The notes beneath the pieces are model-generated. The model ran no database searches, was not told the DNA's origin, and was given only the letters and a program-made list of their open reading frames with translations. Below, in pieces: positions 1 through 9,224 of a stretch of DNA of 21,698 nucleotides (position 1 is the first letter of the stretch; each line of letters opens with the position of its first letter). The position numbers were made by a program, and so were the translations under genes. Source of the stretch: Paraglomus occultum (lineage: Eukaryota > Glomeromycota > Glomeromycetes > Paraglomerales > Paraglomeraceae). The stretch lies in assembly GCA_910592205.1 (NCBI GenBank), contig CAJVPJ010000570.1, positions 1-21,698 of the forward strand, read 5' to 3'.

Positions 1-756
1 AAAGCAGTTGAGTGGTATGAAAAAGCAGCTGAACAGGGACATGCTAGTGCTCAAGATAATCTTGGTTGGTGTTATAGACATGGAGCTGGAGTAGAAAAGA
101 ATGAACAAAAAGCAGTTGAGTGGTATGAAAAAGCAGCTAAACAGGGAGATACCAGTGCTCAAAATAATATTGGTTGGTGTTATGAAAGTGGAACTGGAGT
201 GGAAAAGAATGAACAGAGAGCAGTTGAGTGGTATGAAAAAGCAGCTGAACAAGGAAATGCCAGTGCTCAATATAATTTTGGTGTATGTCATGCCAATGGA
301 GTTGGAGTAGAAAAGGATGAACAAAAAGCAGTTGAGTGGTATGAAAAAGCAGCTGAACAGGGAGATGCTAGTGCTCAATGTAATCTTGCTTTTTGTTATG
401 CCAATGGAACTGGAGTAAAAAAGGATGAACAAAAAGCAGTAGAATTGTATAAAAAAGCAGCTGAACAAGGAAATGCCAGTGCTCAATATAATCTTGGTCA
501 GTGTTATGCCAATGGAATTGGGGCAGAAAAGGATGAACAGAAAGCAGTTGAATGGCATGAAAAAGCAGTTAAACAGGGACATGCTAGTGCTCAAGATAAT
601 CTTGCCAGATATAAATGTAAAGCTGTTGAATTGTACAAAAAAGCTGAACAAAAAAATGCTGACCAACCAGCCAATCTACAAGTTGATGATCAACAAGCTC
701 AAGTTCTTCAATCATTTTATCAAATAGCTGGTCCAAGTAAAACAAGACCAAACTGA
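1..756 (+). CDS. Sel1-repeat protein, 5' end missing
   Basis: The frame is open from base 1 to a TGA at 754-756, so the window cuts the gene and only its last 251 codons are visible. The protein is a run of 36-residue Sel1-type (TPR-like) helical repeats. Five full units start at 1, 109, 217, 325 and 433 and a sixth breaks down after 541. Each unit carries the pattern KAVEWYEKAAEQG..SAQ.NLG.CY.NG.GV.KDEQ. A short non-repeat tail of about 45 residues, rich in Q, K and A, ends the protein. Sel1 repeats form alpha-solenoids that act as protein-binding scaffolds. In Glomeromycotina they often sit behind a protein kinase domain, but whether that is so here lies outside the window. The repeats are also close at the DNA level (exact 108-nt period), suggesting recent unit duplication or gene conversion. 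No intron is visible in this part. Family assignment is very secure; the biological role is unknown. Confidence 0.93.
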   Translation, partial: KAVEWYEKAAEQGHASAQDNLGWCYRHGAGVEKNEQKAVEWYEKAAKQGDTSAQNNIGWCYESGTGVEKNEQRAVEWYEKAAEQGNASAQYNFGVCHANGVGVEKDEQKAVEWYEKAAEQGDASAQCNLAFCYANGTGVKKDEQKAVELYKKAAEQGNASAQYNLGQCYANGIGAEKDEQKAVEWHEKAVKQGHASAQDNLARYKCKAVELYKKAEQKNADQPANLQVDDQQAQVLQSFYQIAGPSKTRPN

Positions 757-1360
757 AATAATGACAGTGGGGCTATTTCTATATACAAATTGAGCAAATA
801 CAAGAACTATGAATGGTAATGAATTACATACAGGACATGCTATGAAATGTTTATACTGATATCAGGGAAAGATTTAGCTTTATTTAGCAAACACTTTTTA
901 GCATAATTTGAAGATCTAACCACTTAGTATTTGTCTCATGCTTTGCCATCCACTAATGGCATCTGCTTGTGTTATGTAGATTCTCCCTTTTTATTTTATC
1001 TTTATTTAAAATATCTGTTTTCTGAAAAGATTGCAACAAAAACGGCTTTTGAATCTTAATAGTATTATATTTATAGTTTATAGCATAACTTATTACAGCT
1101 TATTACTTATGCTTAGCCATATGCATAGGTTACGGTCAAAGATTGTTTGTATATGTTGTAATGTAAATCCCGTCACCATGTAAATCCCGGATTTATATAT
1201 TAATATGTAAATCATGGACCCCGCATTTACATATGTAAATCCCGTCAAGGTCCCAAAATAAATATGAAATAAATAGATGAAATCATCGATTAATAATAAA
1301 GAATATGACACTAGATATGACAAATTTACTTTTGAATCTACGGCCAAGTTTAAATACAAT
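757..1360. other. Gene-free AT-rich spacer
   Basis: This is the 3' flank of the Sel1 gene. It is AT-rich with no conserved reading frame on either strand. The only structure seen is the short repeat cluster at 1161-1247, listed separately. Confidence 0.6.
1161..1247 (+). repeat. Cluster of ATGTAAATCCCG short repeats
   Basis: The 12-mer ATGTAAATCCCG occurs at 1161, 1178 and 1233, with a diverged copy (ATGTAAATCATG) near 1205. An inverted half-copy (GCATTTACAT, 1223-1232) abuts the last direct copy, making a small palindrome ATTTACATATGTAAAT. It lies 3' of the integrase relic on the minus strand and could be part of that element's end. No function is claimed. Confidence 0.6.
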
Positions 1361-1758
1361 TTAATAATTAAGACAGTTAACACTATTTTCATGACATTGC
1401 GTTGTACACCCCTGCTTGACTTTTCTACAACTACATCGGCCATCAGTACATGCTCCTTTGCAATTACATTTTACTCGACTTCTCTAACTATGCTTTGACC
1501 CCTTGCCGCCTCTCTCGAGGATATCGTTCGTTGAGGGATATTATCTAATTCTGGAAACTCTGCTGCTTCTACTAAGTTTAACTCATTAACACCATACATG
1601 ATATTCAAAATCCCTGATGCACACCCCAACCGATACTTTCCATTTGTTTTTTCGATGACTCGGCATATCCATTGTGAAGTATTCCATTGGCGTGAAAATA
1701 AGAGCTCAATATGTTTTGTGAAATGAGTTACTGAATTCGTTAGCGATGTTTCTTCCAT
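1361..1758 (-). pseudogene. C-terminal relic of a KRBA2/Ginger-like integrase with Cys-rich tail
   Basis: Read on the minus strand, one frame from about 1690 to 1474 gives a peptide with YRLGCASGILN, then EFPELDNIP and SSREAARGQS. This resembles the segment after the integrase core in KRBA2/SCAN-like transposon integrases. That frame stops at 1471-1473. In another frame, from about 1480 to a stop at 1361-1363, follows a dense cysteine cluster: KCNCKGACTDGRCSCRK, then a spaced GCTTQCH and a final C. This is the CXC-type zinc-binding tail expected directly after that segment. The two parts are therefore one protein broken by a frameshift near 1470-1485. The catalytic integrase core is absent; the upstream side is replaced by the repeat array at 1680-2370. 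The seen facts are the cysteine spacing and frame change; the family name is from memory of related transposon proteins. It is not a functional gene. Confidence 0.6.
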
Positions 1759-2370
1759 TGGCGTGAAGCCATAAACAATGGTAAGTAAACATGGCTCAGT
1801 ATATCAATTCTGAAATATGCTTTGAGTTACTAAATACGTTAGTAATGATTTTTTTTTATTGGGTGCGAAGATATGATTGCGCCTCAATATGTTATTGTGA
1901 GAATAGTGCCTTCAATTACTGAATTCGTTAGCGATTGTTTTTTCATTACTGAGATACAATACAATGGTAAGTAAACATGGCTCGGCATATCATACTTGAC
2001 TTACTAAATATGTTAGTAATGGTTTTTTTATTGGTGCGAATATAAGATGGCGTAATAAGCGTGGCTCATCATGTTATTGTGCATAAGCGCCGTCTTGAGT
2101 TACTGAATTCGTTAGTGATGGTTCTTCTATGATGTGAGGCAATACAAGACATTAATACGTTAGTAATGATTCTTCCATCAGTGCAAAGATGCAAACATTG
2201 ATTAATTGCTTTGAGTAGCTGAATACGAGCTTTATTTCTCCGATCAGTGTGAAAAATAGAAACACGACTATATTAAAATGGCGTAACCCAACCCGGCTCA
2301 AACATTTCTTTGTGAAATATGTCGATTGAACAATATGCCATAATTACTAAATGCGTTAGGGATAGCAAGC
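1680..2370. repeat. Degenerate tandem repeat array, about eight units
   Basis: A motif close to TTACTGAATTCGTTAGYGATG recurs at about 1728, 1827, 1917, 2002, 2101, 2150, 2215 (poor) and 2345. Between copies a second block, close to CCATTGGYGTGAA, recurs near 1684, 1754, 1857, 2029, 2176 and 2242. Some copies also share GGTAAGTAAACATGGCTC (about 1780 and 1966). Spacing is irregular (46-103 nt), so this is an old array with indels. It joins the integrase relic on its left and overlaps the end of the Tc1-type fragment on its right. No coding potential is maintained through it. Confidence 0.65.
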
Positions 2371-2852
2371 GGTATGGCGCTTTTATATCCCTTTTTCTTC
2401 ATGCGTCGCCAAATGTCAGTATGTGAAATAGATACGTCATATGTTTCTTGAATTTTGATTGCAAGTTGACGAGTTGTCATGGCTGAGTTACTGTCCGATC
2501 GAACGGGATATGGTTTGTGTAACTTTGGACGAACGACCGTTGCCACCTTATGTTCGATGGTCTTTGTTATCAAGATTACGTTGAATAGTTTGAAGGGAAT
2601 TTCGTATTTGGTGTACTCTTTGGCAGAACGAATTCCATTTAGCCAATAATGTAAATTGCTTGACGTTGTGCTTCGAGCATGTTTACAAGGTTCAAACGAG
2701 AAACTATTCAAAGAAAAAGGCGGTTTACTTTTGCAAATGAAATTAAGGACAAGTAAAATAAACTTATATAAATATAGAAGCCATGTAAACAAAGGCGGTT
2801 TTTTTTTATTCAAAAACAAATCGTGATATCGGTTATATCCTGATTGCAGCAA
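2298..2852 (-). pseudogene. Tc1/mariner transposase N-terminal (HTH) fragment
   Basis: An open frame of 184 codons on the minus strand contains one recognisable part at about 2530-2341: TTRQLAIKIQ, then ISHTDIWRRMKKKGYKSAIP. This matches the second DNA-binding helix-turn-helix of Tc1-family transposases, which typically reads T.RQLA...VS..T..RRLK..GYKS..P. The rest of the frame is not recognisable. The DDE catalytic domain, which should follow at lower coordinates, is missing; that space holds the degenerate repeat array. The peptide AIPNAFSN at its end is itself encoded by one copy of the array motif, so the array and the fragment overlap. It is a dead fragment. The HTH call is fairly secure; terminal inverted repeats were not found. 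Confidence 0.6.
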
Positions 2853-3122
2853 GACTCAGTTATGAGAATACCTTTTTCCTGTCACATGATATTAGCTTCT
2901 TGAAAATTAATGAATTATGATTCATTCGACAAAAGTTGATGTAAATTACCCGCAATACTAAGTGTCTTCTGTTTTATTACAGTCAACGGCTTACTACTTT
3001 TTTCAACACATCAAATTTTTTTAATAACATCAACAACGGGTTACGCAGTTGCAAAAAAAGTAAATGTTTTTGGTGACGTTGTGCAATTTCTGACTAGTAG
3101 CATAGTCATGGCGCAAAAAAAG

Positions 3123-3185
3123 TGTCGGTCCCGTGACCTCCGGAGCGGAAATCGGCCGGCTACAACAAAATTGTCGGTCTCGTGA
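3123..3185 (+). repeat. Paired TGTCGGTCYCGTGA motifs in a GC-rich patch
   Basis: TGTCGGTCCCGTGA (3123-3136) and TGTCGGTCTCGTGA (3172-3185) differ at one base and are 49 nt apart. The DNA between them is unusually GC-rich for this region (CCGGAGCGG, CGGCCGG). It may be the terminal or subterminal part of a transposon. Confidence 0.5.
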
Positions 3186-3520
3186 TTCTTAATCATTAAT
3201 CACGCGTTTTTATTGGTAATATTATTGAGTATTACTAATATGGTCACACATTTACTGCTATGCTATTCAGAATAATAGAAATTACGTTAATTAATAAACG
3301 CCTATTTTACTATATATGAAGACAATTACAGTAGAATTATAATTCTATAAAACTACGGTAATGGGATTTTATTAAGATGAAATAAAATAGCTTTGATGGA
3401 AGTCATTGTAGAATAGTAACGCGTATTATGGAAGAAATTGTATATCAATAAAATTCCTGTAAAAGAACGATTATAGCGAACTATGATAGATTGTCTTTGT
3501 ATATAGCATAATGGAGCTAA

Positions 3521-3540
3521 TATATATATATATATATATA
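3521..3540. repeat. (TA)10 microsatellite
   Basis: Ten uninterrupted TA dinucleotides ending about 50 nt upstream of the MULE transposase ATG at 3593. It could serve as a TATA-type element for that gene, but this is only suggested by position. Confidence 0.8.
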
Positions 3541-3592
3541 AGCTGTCTCCTGAAGTTGCAAATAAAGTGTTTAACTGTTAAGTAATTGAACA

Positions 3593-5429
3593 ATGGCTAC
3601 TTCCAATCAAACAATTGACATTACCAACGATCGAGCAAAACGATGTTCCCGTTGTGAAAAATGCAAAAAACTTGACGATTTTATTCGATTAAGTAAAAAT
3701 GATTTGAAAGAATTTTCTTCATGCAACGCTTGTGCTGAAAAGAGAAAGAAGAAAAGATCCGAGAGCGTTAGTGATGGTAGTGAATTAATAAATATAAATT
3801 CATCAAGTTCAAACGTAGCTGAGGATAACCGCGATGAAATGAATATTGACGTCGAAAACGAAGCCTTGTATGATTTGGTAGATCTGGAAGACCTAATTTC
3901 GAATTGCTTCACAAACGTTGAAGAAAACAAGCAAGTTCTTTTTTCAGGAACCTTCACGTTCGAAAATGATTTAGTTACTCTCTCGTGCGACAATCAAGAG
4001 ACCGATGAGGAAAGCAAATACCGCAGTCTAGTTAGATCTTTTCTTCCAGCGATTGAAACCGGATCTCGTTATTACTGGGAAATAAGAAAAATTTATCTTC
4101 ACACAAAAAACAAACAGTATACTGGCGAAGCAACAGCGTACCTTGGTTGCGCACAAAGAGACAATCGTAAATCTACGGGTCCGGATGAACGTCCATCGAA
4201 AAGAATAAGTGAAGCGAGACCTGCAATTGATCGATATCCATGTGGTGGAAACATTACGATTAATATTAATATCAACAAATGTCAAGCGACTATAGACATA
4301 GAGCACTTAATGGCTCACGAATATCCCACATATCGTGAAAATAACATACCTCAAAATGCCATAGCCTGGATATCCCGAAATGTGAATCGCGGTTTTCGAA
4401 AAATAGAATTTTACAAAAGGCTTCGTGAGGAAAAGCTCATTAATCCGACAGTTCATACGTACCAACAAGTATACTACTGGGCTCTAAAATTTTCTGCTCA
4501 ACAATATGTAACAAATGTCTCTAATCAACTTCTTTCATCTCGTAATTTCTTGGAGCAACAAGAACTAACCGATCAAGGGTATAAAGTCATCTTTTACCTT
4601 GAAAATGACTTCGTCCGTGCACTCGGGTTTACAACGCCTTTCCTTCGTCGTATACAAACAAATAACATCAGCGAAATAATCGTTGATTCAACATTTAAAA
4701 CCAATCAAGAAAATTTCGAGGTATTTGCAGTGATCAATAATTGTGGCGGGTATGGAGTCCCGTTCGCTTATCTATATGTTTCTACAATGGCAGCCTCATC
4801 AGAACGTTTACATGATCTAACTAATAATATCAATACAAGAGTAAAAGTTCTAAAAGAATTCTTTTCCTTACTGAGAGCGGACGGAGTTTTGCCTAGTTTC
4901 ATTCTTTTGGATAAGGACGCTGGGGAGATAGCAGCTGCAGAAGAAGCTTGGTCCTGGACTGCTAGTATTCAAATTTGCCTATGGCATGTGGAGCATGCAG
5001 TTGAGCGAAAATTAAGAGAGAAGAGACAAAAGATGAGTCAATATACATCACAAGTGGCAAATGATGCAAAACAACAGTTTGAATTTATCGATGAACATTG
5101 GATACCCAATGGACAAGCAAATGACTTGTGTGCTGAAGGAGATATACAAGATATTTTGAAGATGATTAAAAGACATTCTGTCTTGCACCCTCTTATTCCC
5201 ATAAATGAAGGAACATTTCTCACCTCTGATGATATTTATCGGCAAAGTGTTAGAGAGGCGTACAATTACTGCAAGCAGAAGAATCTCGTTTACCTATGGG
5301 GGTACTTATGGATCAATTGGTACAAAAAAAATTGGTGGAATCTTTTTGGATAAAACTGACATACTCATCTTGCAATCTGGCAAGTTGGAATACTATTTGT
5401 TGAAGGAAAACATCTTATTTCATCAATAG
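3593..5429 (+). pseudogene. MULE-type transposase, frameshifted near its C-terminus
   Basis: A 586-codon frame starts at ATG 3593. Residues about 17-55 form a cysteine zinc motif (CSRCEKCKK ... SSCNACAEKRKKK), followed by an acidic linker. Residues about 180-245 contain Cys and His residues like the DNA-binding zinc module upstream of MULE catalytic domains. The RNase-H-like MULE domain is clear: first Asp at D365 (IVDSTFKTN), second at D440 (LLDKDAGEI), and the conserved C462/H465 of CLWHVEHAV. The frame reaches YLWINWYKKNWW, then hits a stop at 5351-5353. Shifting frame in the T-run at about 5340-5347 continues with ILILQSGKLEYYLLK up to 5429, where E (5388-5390) matches the third catalytic acid of the family. 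Decayed traces of the usual tail may extend to about 5690. The transposase would move Mutator-like DNA elements, but this copy looks recently inactivated. Confidence 0.85.
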
Positions 5430-7545
5430 TTAATAATGCAGTTCTGGAATATTCATTGGTAAGATTTAATTTTCTGATTAAGATTTGGTGTTAAATTACA
5501 ACACTACAGCACTAAACCAAATATATTCCAGTGTTAAATTCTTTTATGCCACTAGAAGAAATGGAAGATAGATGGTGTGTCTCTTCCTTATGTTAGCGGG
5601 TAGTATGAAAAATCATGTTGCAAAGCTAATTGAACGGGAGGGGGGAAAATTGAAGTTTTGTAACCGCATTTGGCAACATATATACGAAATTTAAGTCTAC
5701 AAAAATAATGCAAATAAAATTTTTCGTTTGTAGATAAAATTCCGGATATTACTGTAGCTACAAGTTCGTGTTGTGACGTCATTGCTTCGCAAGGGCGTCC
5801 AGAATGAGATTTGTCATCAATGCTAATTTGAACTTAACAATCCATCGTCTAATTGTGAACATAGGTAGTGCTCGTTCCCCTCTGCATTGGATAATACTTC
5901 ATGGTTTTGGTTGCATCGCGGCCGTTCTTCCAGGAAACGAAAACGTAATATCACTGAAATTCATTACTCATTTGGCCAACTGTTTTAGTAAGGAGAGGGG
6001 GGAAAGCGATTCCTCGACAACGAGTAAATGAATTTCGGTTGAAACGATGTGCATCGAATTCCATTCCCTTTGGCTGTGATACAGCCCCGTGATCACAACT
6101 TTTCAGCCACCCTACGTATCTTACTTTCTGTTTATTATTTATGTTATTCATGATGAATATTTTATATATCAGTTCAAATTGGCCTCATTTATTTTCTAAT
6201 TTTCTTTTTACAAAGCTTATGATGTTTTAACAGCTTATCTTTTAGTTTAAAAACATAAGAAGACGCAAATTTTTCTCCCTGATATTGGGCTTTTTTAGAA
6301 CTTCTAATAGTGCTGGTTTCACGGTCAATTTAAGGTAATTTATATATGTTTATATAGAGATGAGATTATGTTATGACTTTCAGCCAAATTTAATGTTAGT
6401 CACTCTGGCATGATATTAATTTAGAAATTGTTAATCTCACGATAAAGGAAAACCCCCATCTTTGAAACTTAGCCACATTAACATCAGCCTCTCATTTATG
6501 GCACAGATGTTCACTTTGTTGTGCAACAAGGATGGCATTATTGTAATGGAGAAACATGGTTAGCCTGAGCAGAAAATCGTATGAACAAACGCCGCTTAAT
6601 TAGGTTAGCTGCAATGGTGGAGGTGGGGTGCTAATTGATTGACTAAATACTAATGAAACGATCGTTTGGATATCACGGGCGGCTGCAGTATTGTAGATGA
6701 TCACAAATACCATAATAATAAAAGAATTTTTTCTTTCTTTTCAGAGACACTTAGCATAATAGCAGGGAATTTTCCAACGCGGTACAAAGAACGATATCCA
6801 AGATTGATATTTATAAGCTGTTGTCAGTTTTCAATAATGATTCTACCAGTGAAAAATGCTCGATATACACAATTTCCTGATACAAACTTCACTGACTATG
6901 ACGGCATTCACCGTCGTATTGTAACAGTTTAAGGTTGCCTTATGAAGAACGTTCCCAAATATACGTCAAATATGGAAAGAGTCACAAGTTTTTCTCCTCA
7001 AAATGGTTAGACCCATGTATGTTGCAATGAATTATGCATATCTTTTTCCTCCAAAAAAAAAAAAGCAGATAGCGATAGTAATAGTGATCGTCAGTGGTGA
7101 TAGTAATTACGACTGTGTTCGATTAAGTGAACAATAGGCGGAAATACTTGTTATTCATAATGCGGCGCATAAAAGACTTCATTCAGCCGACATTTTCAAT
7201 TGAGTACAACATATTAATATTATGTTTGAGTCTTTGAACACCCCCATCATATTTTGATGGTACAAGTGATATCCTTGTCATCCTCGCCAACTAACAAGAC
7301 AATAGCTTAACTTTCATCAATACCGTGTGACACATATTGTATCGTTTGCAATGAAAATAATCACACGTTAAACTTAAAGTTAATAAACGGAGACACATGG
7401 TTTAATATTGGGGGGTTTTCATGAATCTTCTAAAAGAATTCCGATCAACAACAATTTCAAATCAAAGCAATTATTTATTGGCCAAATTTTAAAATTGCCG
7501 ACTGGCCCGATCACTACTAGTATTACAATATGATATTGTTCCAAC
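5430..7545. other. 2.1 kb without a supportable gene
   Basis: Up to about 5690 there are faint in-frame traces resembling the tail of MULE transposases (RWCVSLPYVSG in one frame, then KLKFCNRIWQH in another). Several short open frames lie in 5800-6930, such as 5804-6031 and 6666-6932, but none resembles a known family or has convincing codon structure. From 6940 to 7545 there is AT-rich DNA with a short GATAGTAATAGTGAT-like degenerate repeat near 7070-7110. The last 150 bases are the 3' flank of the reductase gene. Confidence 0.6.
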
Positions 7546-8877
7546 TCACGGTGATGGCCAACTGATATTATAATAGGGTTCTAATAGTCTTGTAATCTCC
7601 TTCAACACATCGACTTCAGTGACGGGTATAGTCTTCTCGCCCTTCTCCCGTGCTTTTACTTCGTTCCACGCATCGATAGCATACTCAACTTCCTCTTTGT
7701 TTGATAATCCGATCATCGTGCTGTCAACATCTTTCCACTGAAATGCAAACTGTAGAGCAAGCCTCGCAATAGACAAATTATGTCTCTTGGCTAATTCTGC
7801 ACATTCAGCCGCTGCTTTGCGCAACTCGGTTGAAGCAGGATGCCATTTGGGAGGGGGAGAACTGCGAAACAGACCCATACTCAGCGGAGAACCATTGATG
7901 AGGGTCTTCACTCCGAGGGCGCGGAATCTACCGATATAGTCCGCGAACAAAGTGCTTTGGAGTGTGTAATGAGAGTACGACAATATGACGTCTAGAGGCT
8001 GGGATTTGGCGTATTGTATTTCGGTAATATGTAGTAGGACTTCTAGTGGATAGCCTGCAGAAGGGAGGTGAGAGAGGTGTGGATGAGACACAGACATGTC
8101 GAAAGTACAACAGAGAGCTTACCACTTATTCCTACATGTTTTATTATGCCATTCGCCTAACAAGAAAGATTATGATGACGTGTTATTATCAATCGTGTGC
8201 TTGACGCATGAGTCAAAACTCGACGATGCAACGCTCGCTTCTCCTCCCTCTATCACACAGCTCTTATATTTAATTGATATTGTAATTTTACCTTTAGCTC
8301 AAACAACTTTTCAATAGCTTTGGTCGCCTCGTCCACACTCACAAATTCAACGTCATGAGCCAACACAATATCCAAATATGTCGTCTTGAGTCGACGACAA
8401 CTCTCTATAACACTCTCTTCGACCCGTTTCGGAGAATAATTAAAGTCACTTTTCGTGTGTCCATATCTGCCACACTTGGTGGATAAATAATAGTGTGAAC
8501 GAGGATATTCATTCTTTAATTTTTCAAGAGCATCGCCAAGAATCAATTCGCTGTTGTTATAGTAGGGACTAGTATCAAAGCAGTTTATTCCTGCGTAAAC
8601 GTAAGTGAACAAGTTATAATCATTAAATAACTAGCTGTCTTGGCATACACACCCAGCTCCAAAGCTCTTCGCACTGCTTCCAGAGGCCAATTTTCTTCAA
8701 GTGAATTATATCTACCACTAAATACGCCGGCTCCAAAGCTTATTTTGGATATTTCCAGTTTATTATGGGGTACTTCCTGTATGATACAAAAAGATGTGGT
8801 ACTCGCATATTAAATTAGTAAAAATGCATTGATGGTACGTTCTAAACCTTCGATGCATCGAGTGGCATACAATCCAT
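7546..8877 (-). CDS. Aldo/keto reductase, D-arabinose 1-dehydrogenase (Ara2) / L-galactose dehydrogenase type
   Basis: Five exons on the minus strand: 8877-8848, 8776-8653, 8590-8292, 8156-8123 and 8054-7546, giving 996 nt or 331 residues. All introns are GT-AG (71, 62, 135 and 68 nt) and every junction restores a family-consistent peptide. The AKR catalytic tetrad is visible: D57 and Y62 (NCFDTSPYYNNSE), K90 (STKCGRYG) and H130 (DIVLAHDVEF). The C-terminal half carries NGSPLSMGLF and SIARLALQFAF of the NAD(P)-binding barrel. Length matches Ara2-like enzymes, which oxidise D-arabinose (or L-galactose in plants) to the lactone using NAD, in the cytosol; in fungi this leads to erythroascorbate. 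Substrate cannot be told from sequence alone. The start is uncertain: exon 1 encodes only ten residues (MDCMPLDASK). In the same frame, 23 codons upstream, lie an ATG and a TGA four codons after it. The gene diverges from the one at 9225. Confidence 0.88.
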
Positions 8878-9224
8878 GTCGTTGTTTGGATGTAGATGGT
8901 ACAATGTGGGAGAATCCCAAATTTCCGATGGTCACAAGGAAGTCATTCTCACGAACTATCCCCCTTATTTTAATCAGCAGTAGATTGTGTTATAGTAACG
9001 CAACCTACGCATAGCACATTTCAACATCGTCCGTCCCACCCCCTCCATCATAAAATTTATTTACGGGCCATTCTGGGTGGCATTAACCCTTTAAAGCTTT
9101 CAAGAAGACCCCTGCTTTGGGAATACTAAGGCTTTAAACGGTTTCATGCTCTGTTGTCTTTGAACACTTTCTTTTATCTTAATATTAATTCACACGAGAA
9201 CTTTGCCGTTCGAAATTCAAAGAG
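8878..9224. promoter_or_regulatory. Divergent intergenic region
   Basis: These 347 bases separate the starts of the reductase (minus) and the plus-strand gene at 9225, so they must hold both promoters or 5' leaders. No clear TATA box or known site was picked out. The part next to the reductase keeps an open frame in phase with its exon 1 back to a TGA, so it may be leader or former coding DNA. Confidence 0.5.

Larger units (their letters stand above)
2853..3592. other. Spacer upstream of the MULE transposase
   Basis: AT-rich DNA without a gene. It holds a short GC-rich patch with a pair of 14-mers at 3123 and 3172 and a (TA)10 run at 3521-3540. Either could belong to the 5' end or promoter of the transposon whose reading frame starts at 3593. 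No clear terminal inverted repeat matching the downstream flank was found by eye. Confidence 0.5.

Noticed and set aside
101-727. Alternative open frames (101-310, 473-727) over the Sel1 repeats
   Set aside because: They are out-of-frame shadows; their repetitive peptides only mirror the 108-nt DNA period.
2979-3060. CAGTCAACGG as a Tc1 terminal inverted repeat
   Set aside because: It has the expected CAGT start and position, but no inverted partner was found on the other side of the fragment.
3607-4306. Minus-strand frames at 3607-3993 and 4028-4306
   Set aside because: Antisense to the MULE transposase coding sequence.
5804-6151. Short frames on both strands (5804-6031, 5951-6151)
   Set aside because: They overlap each other, resemble no family and show no splice or start context.
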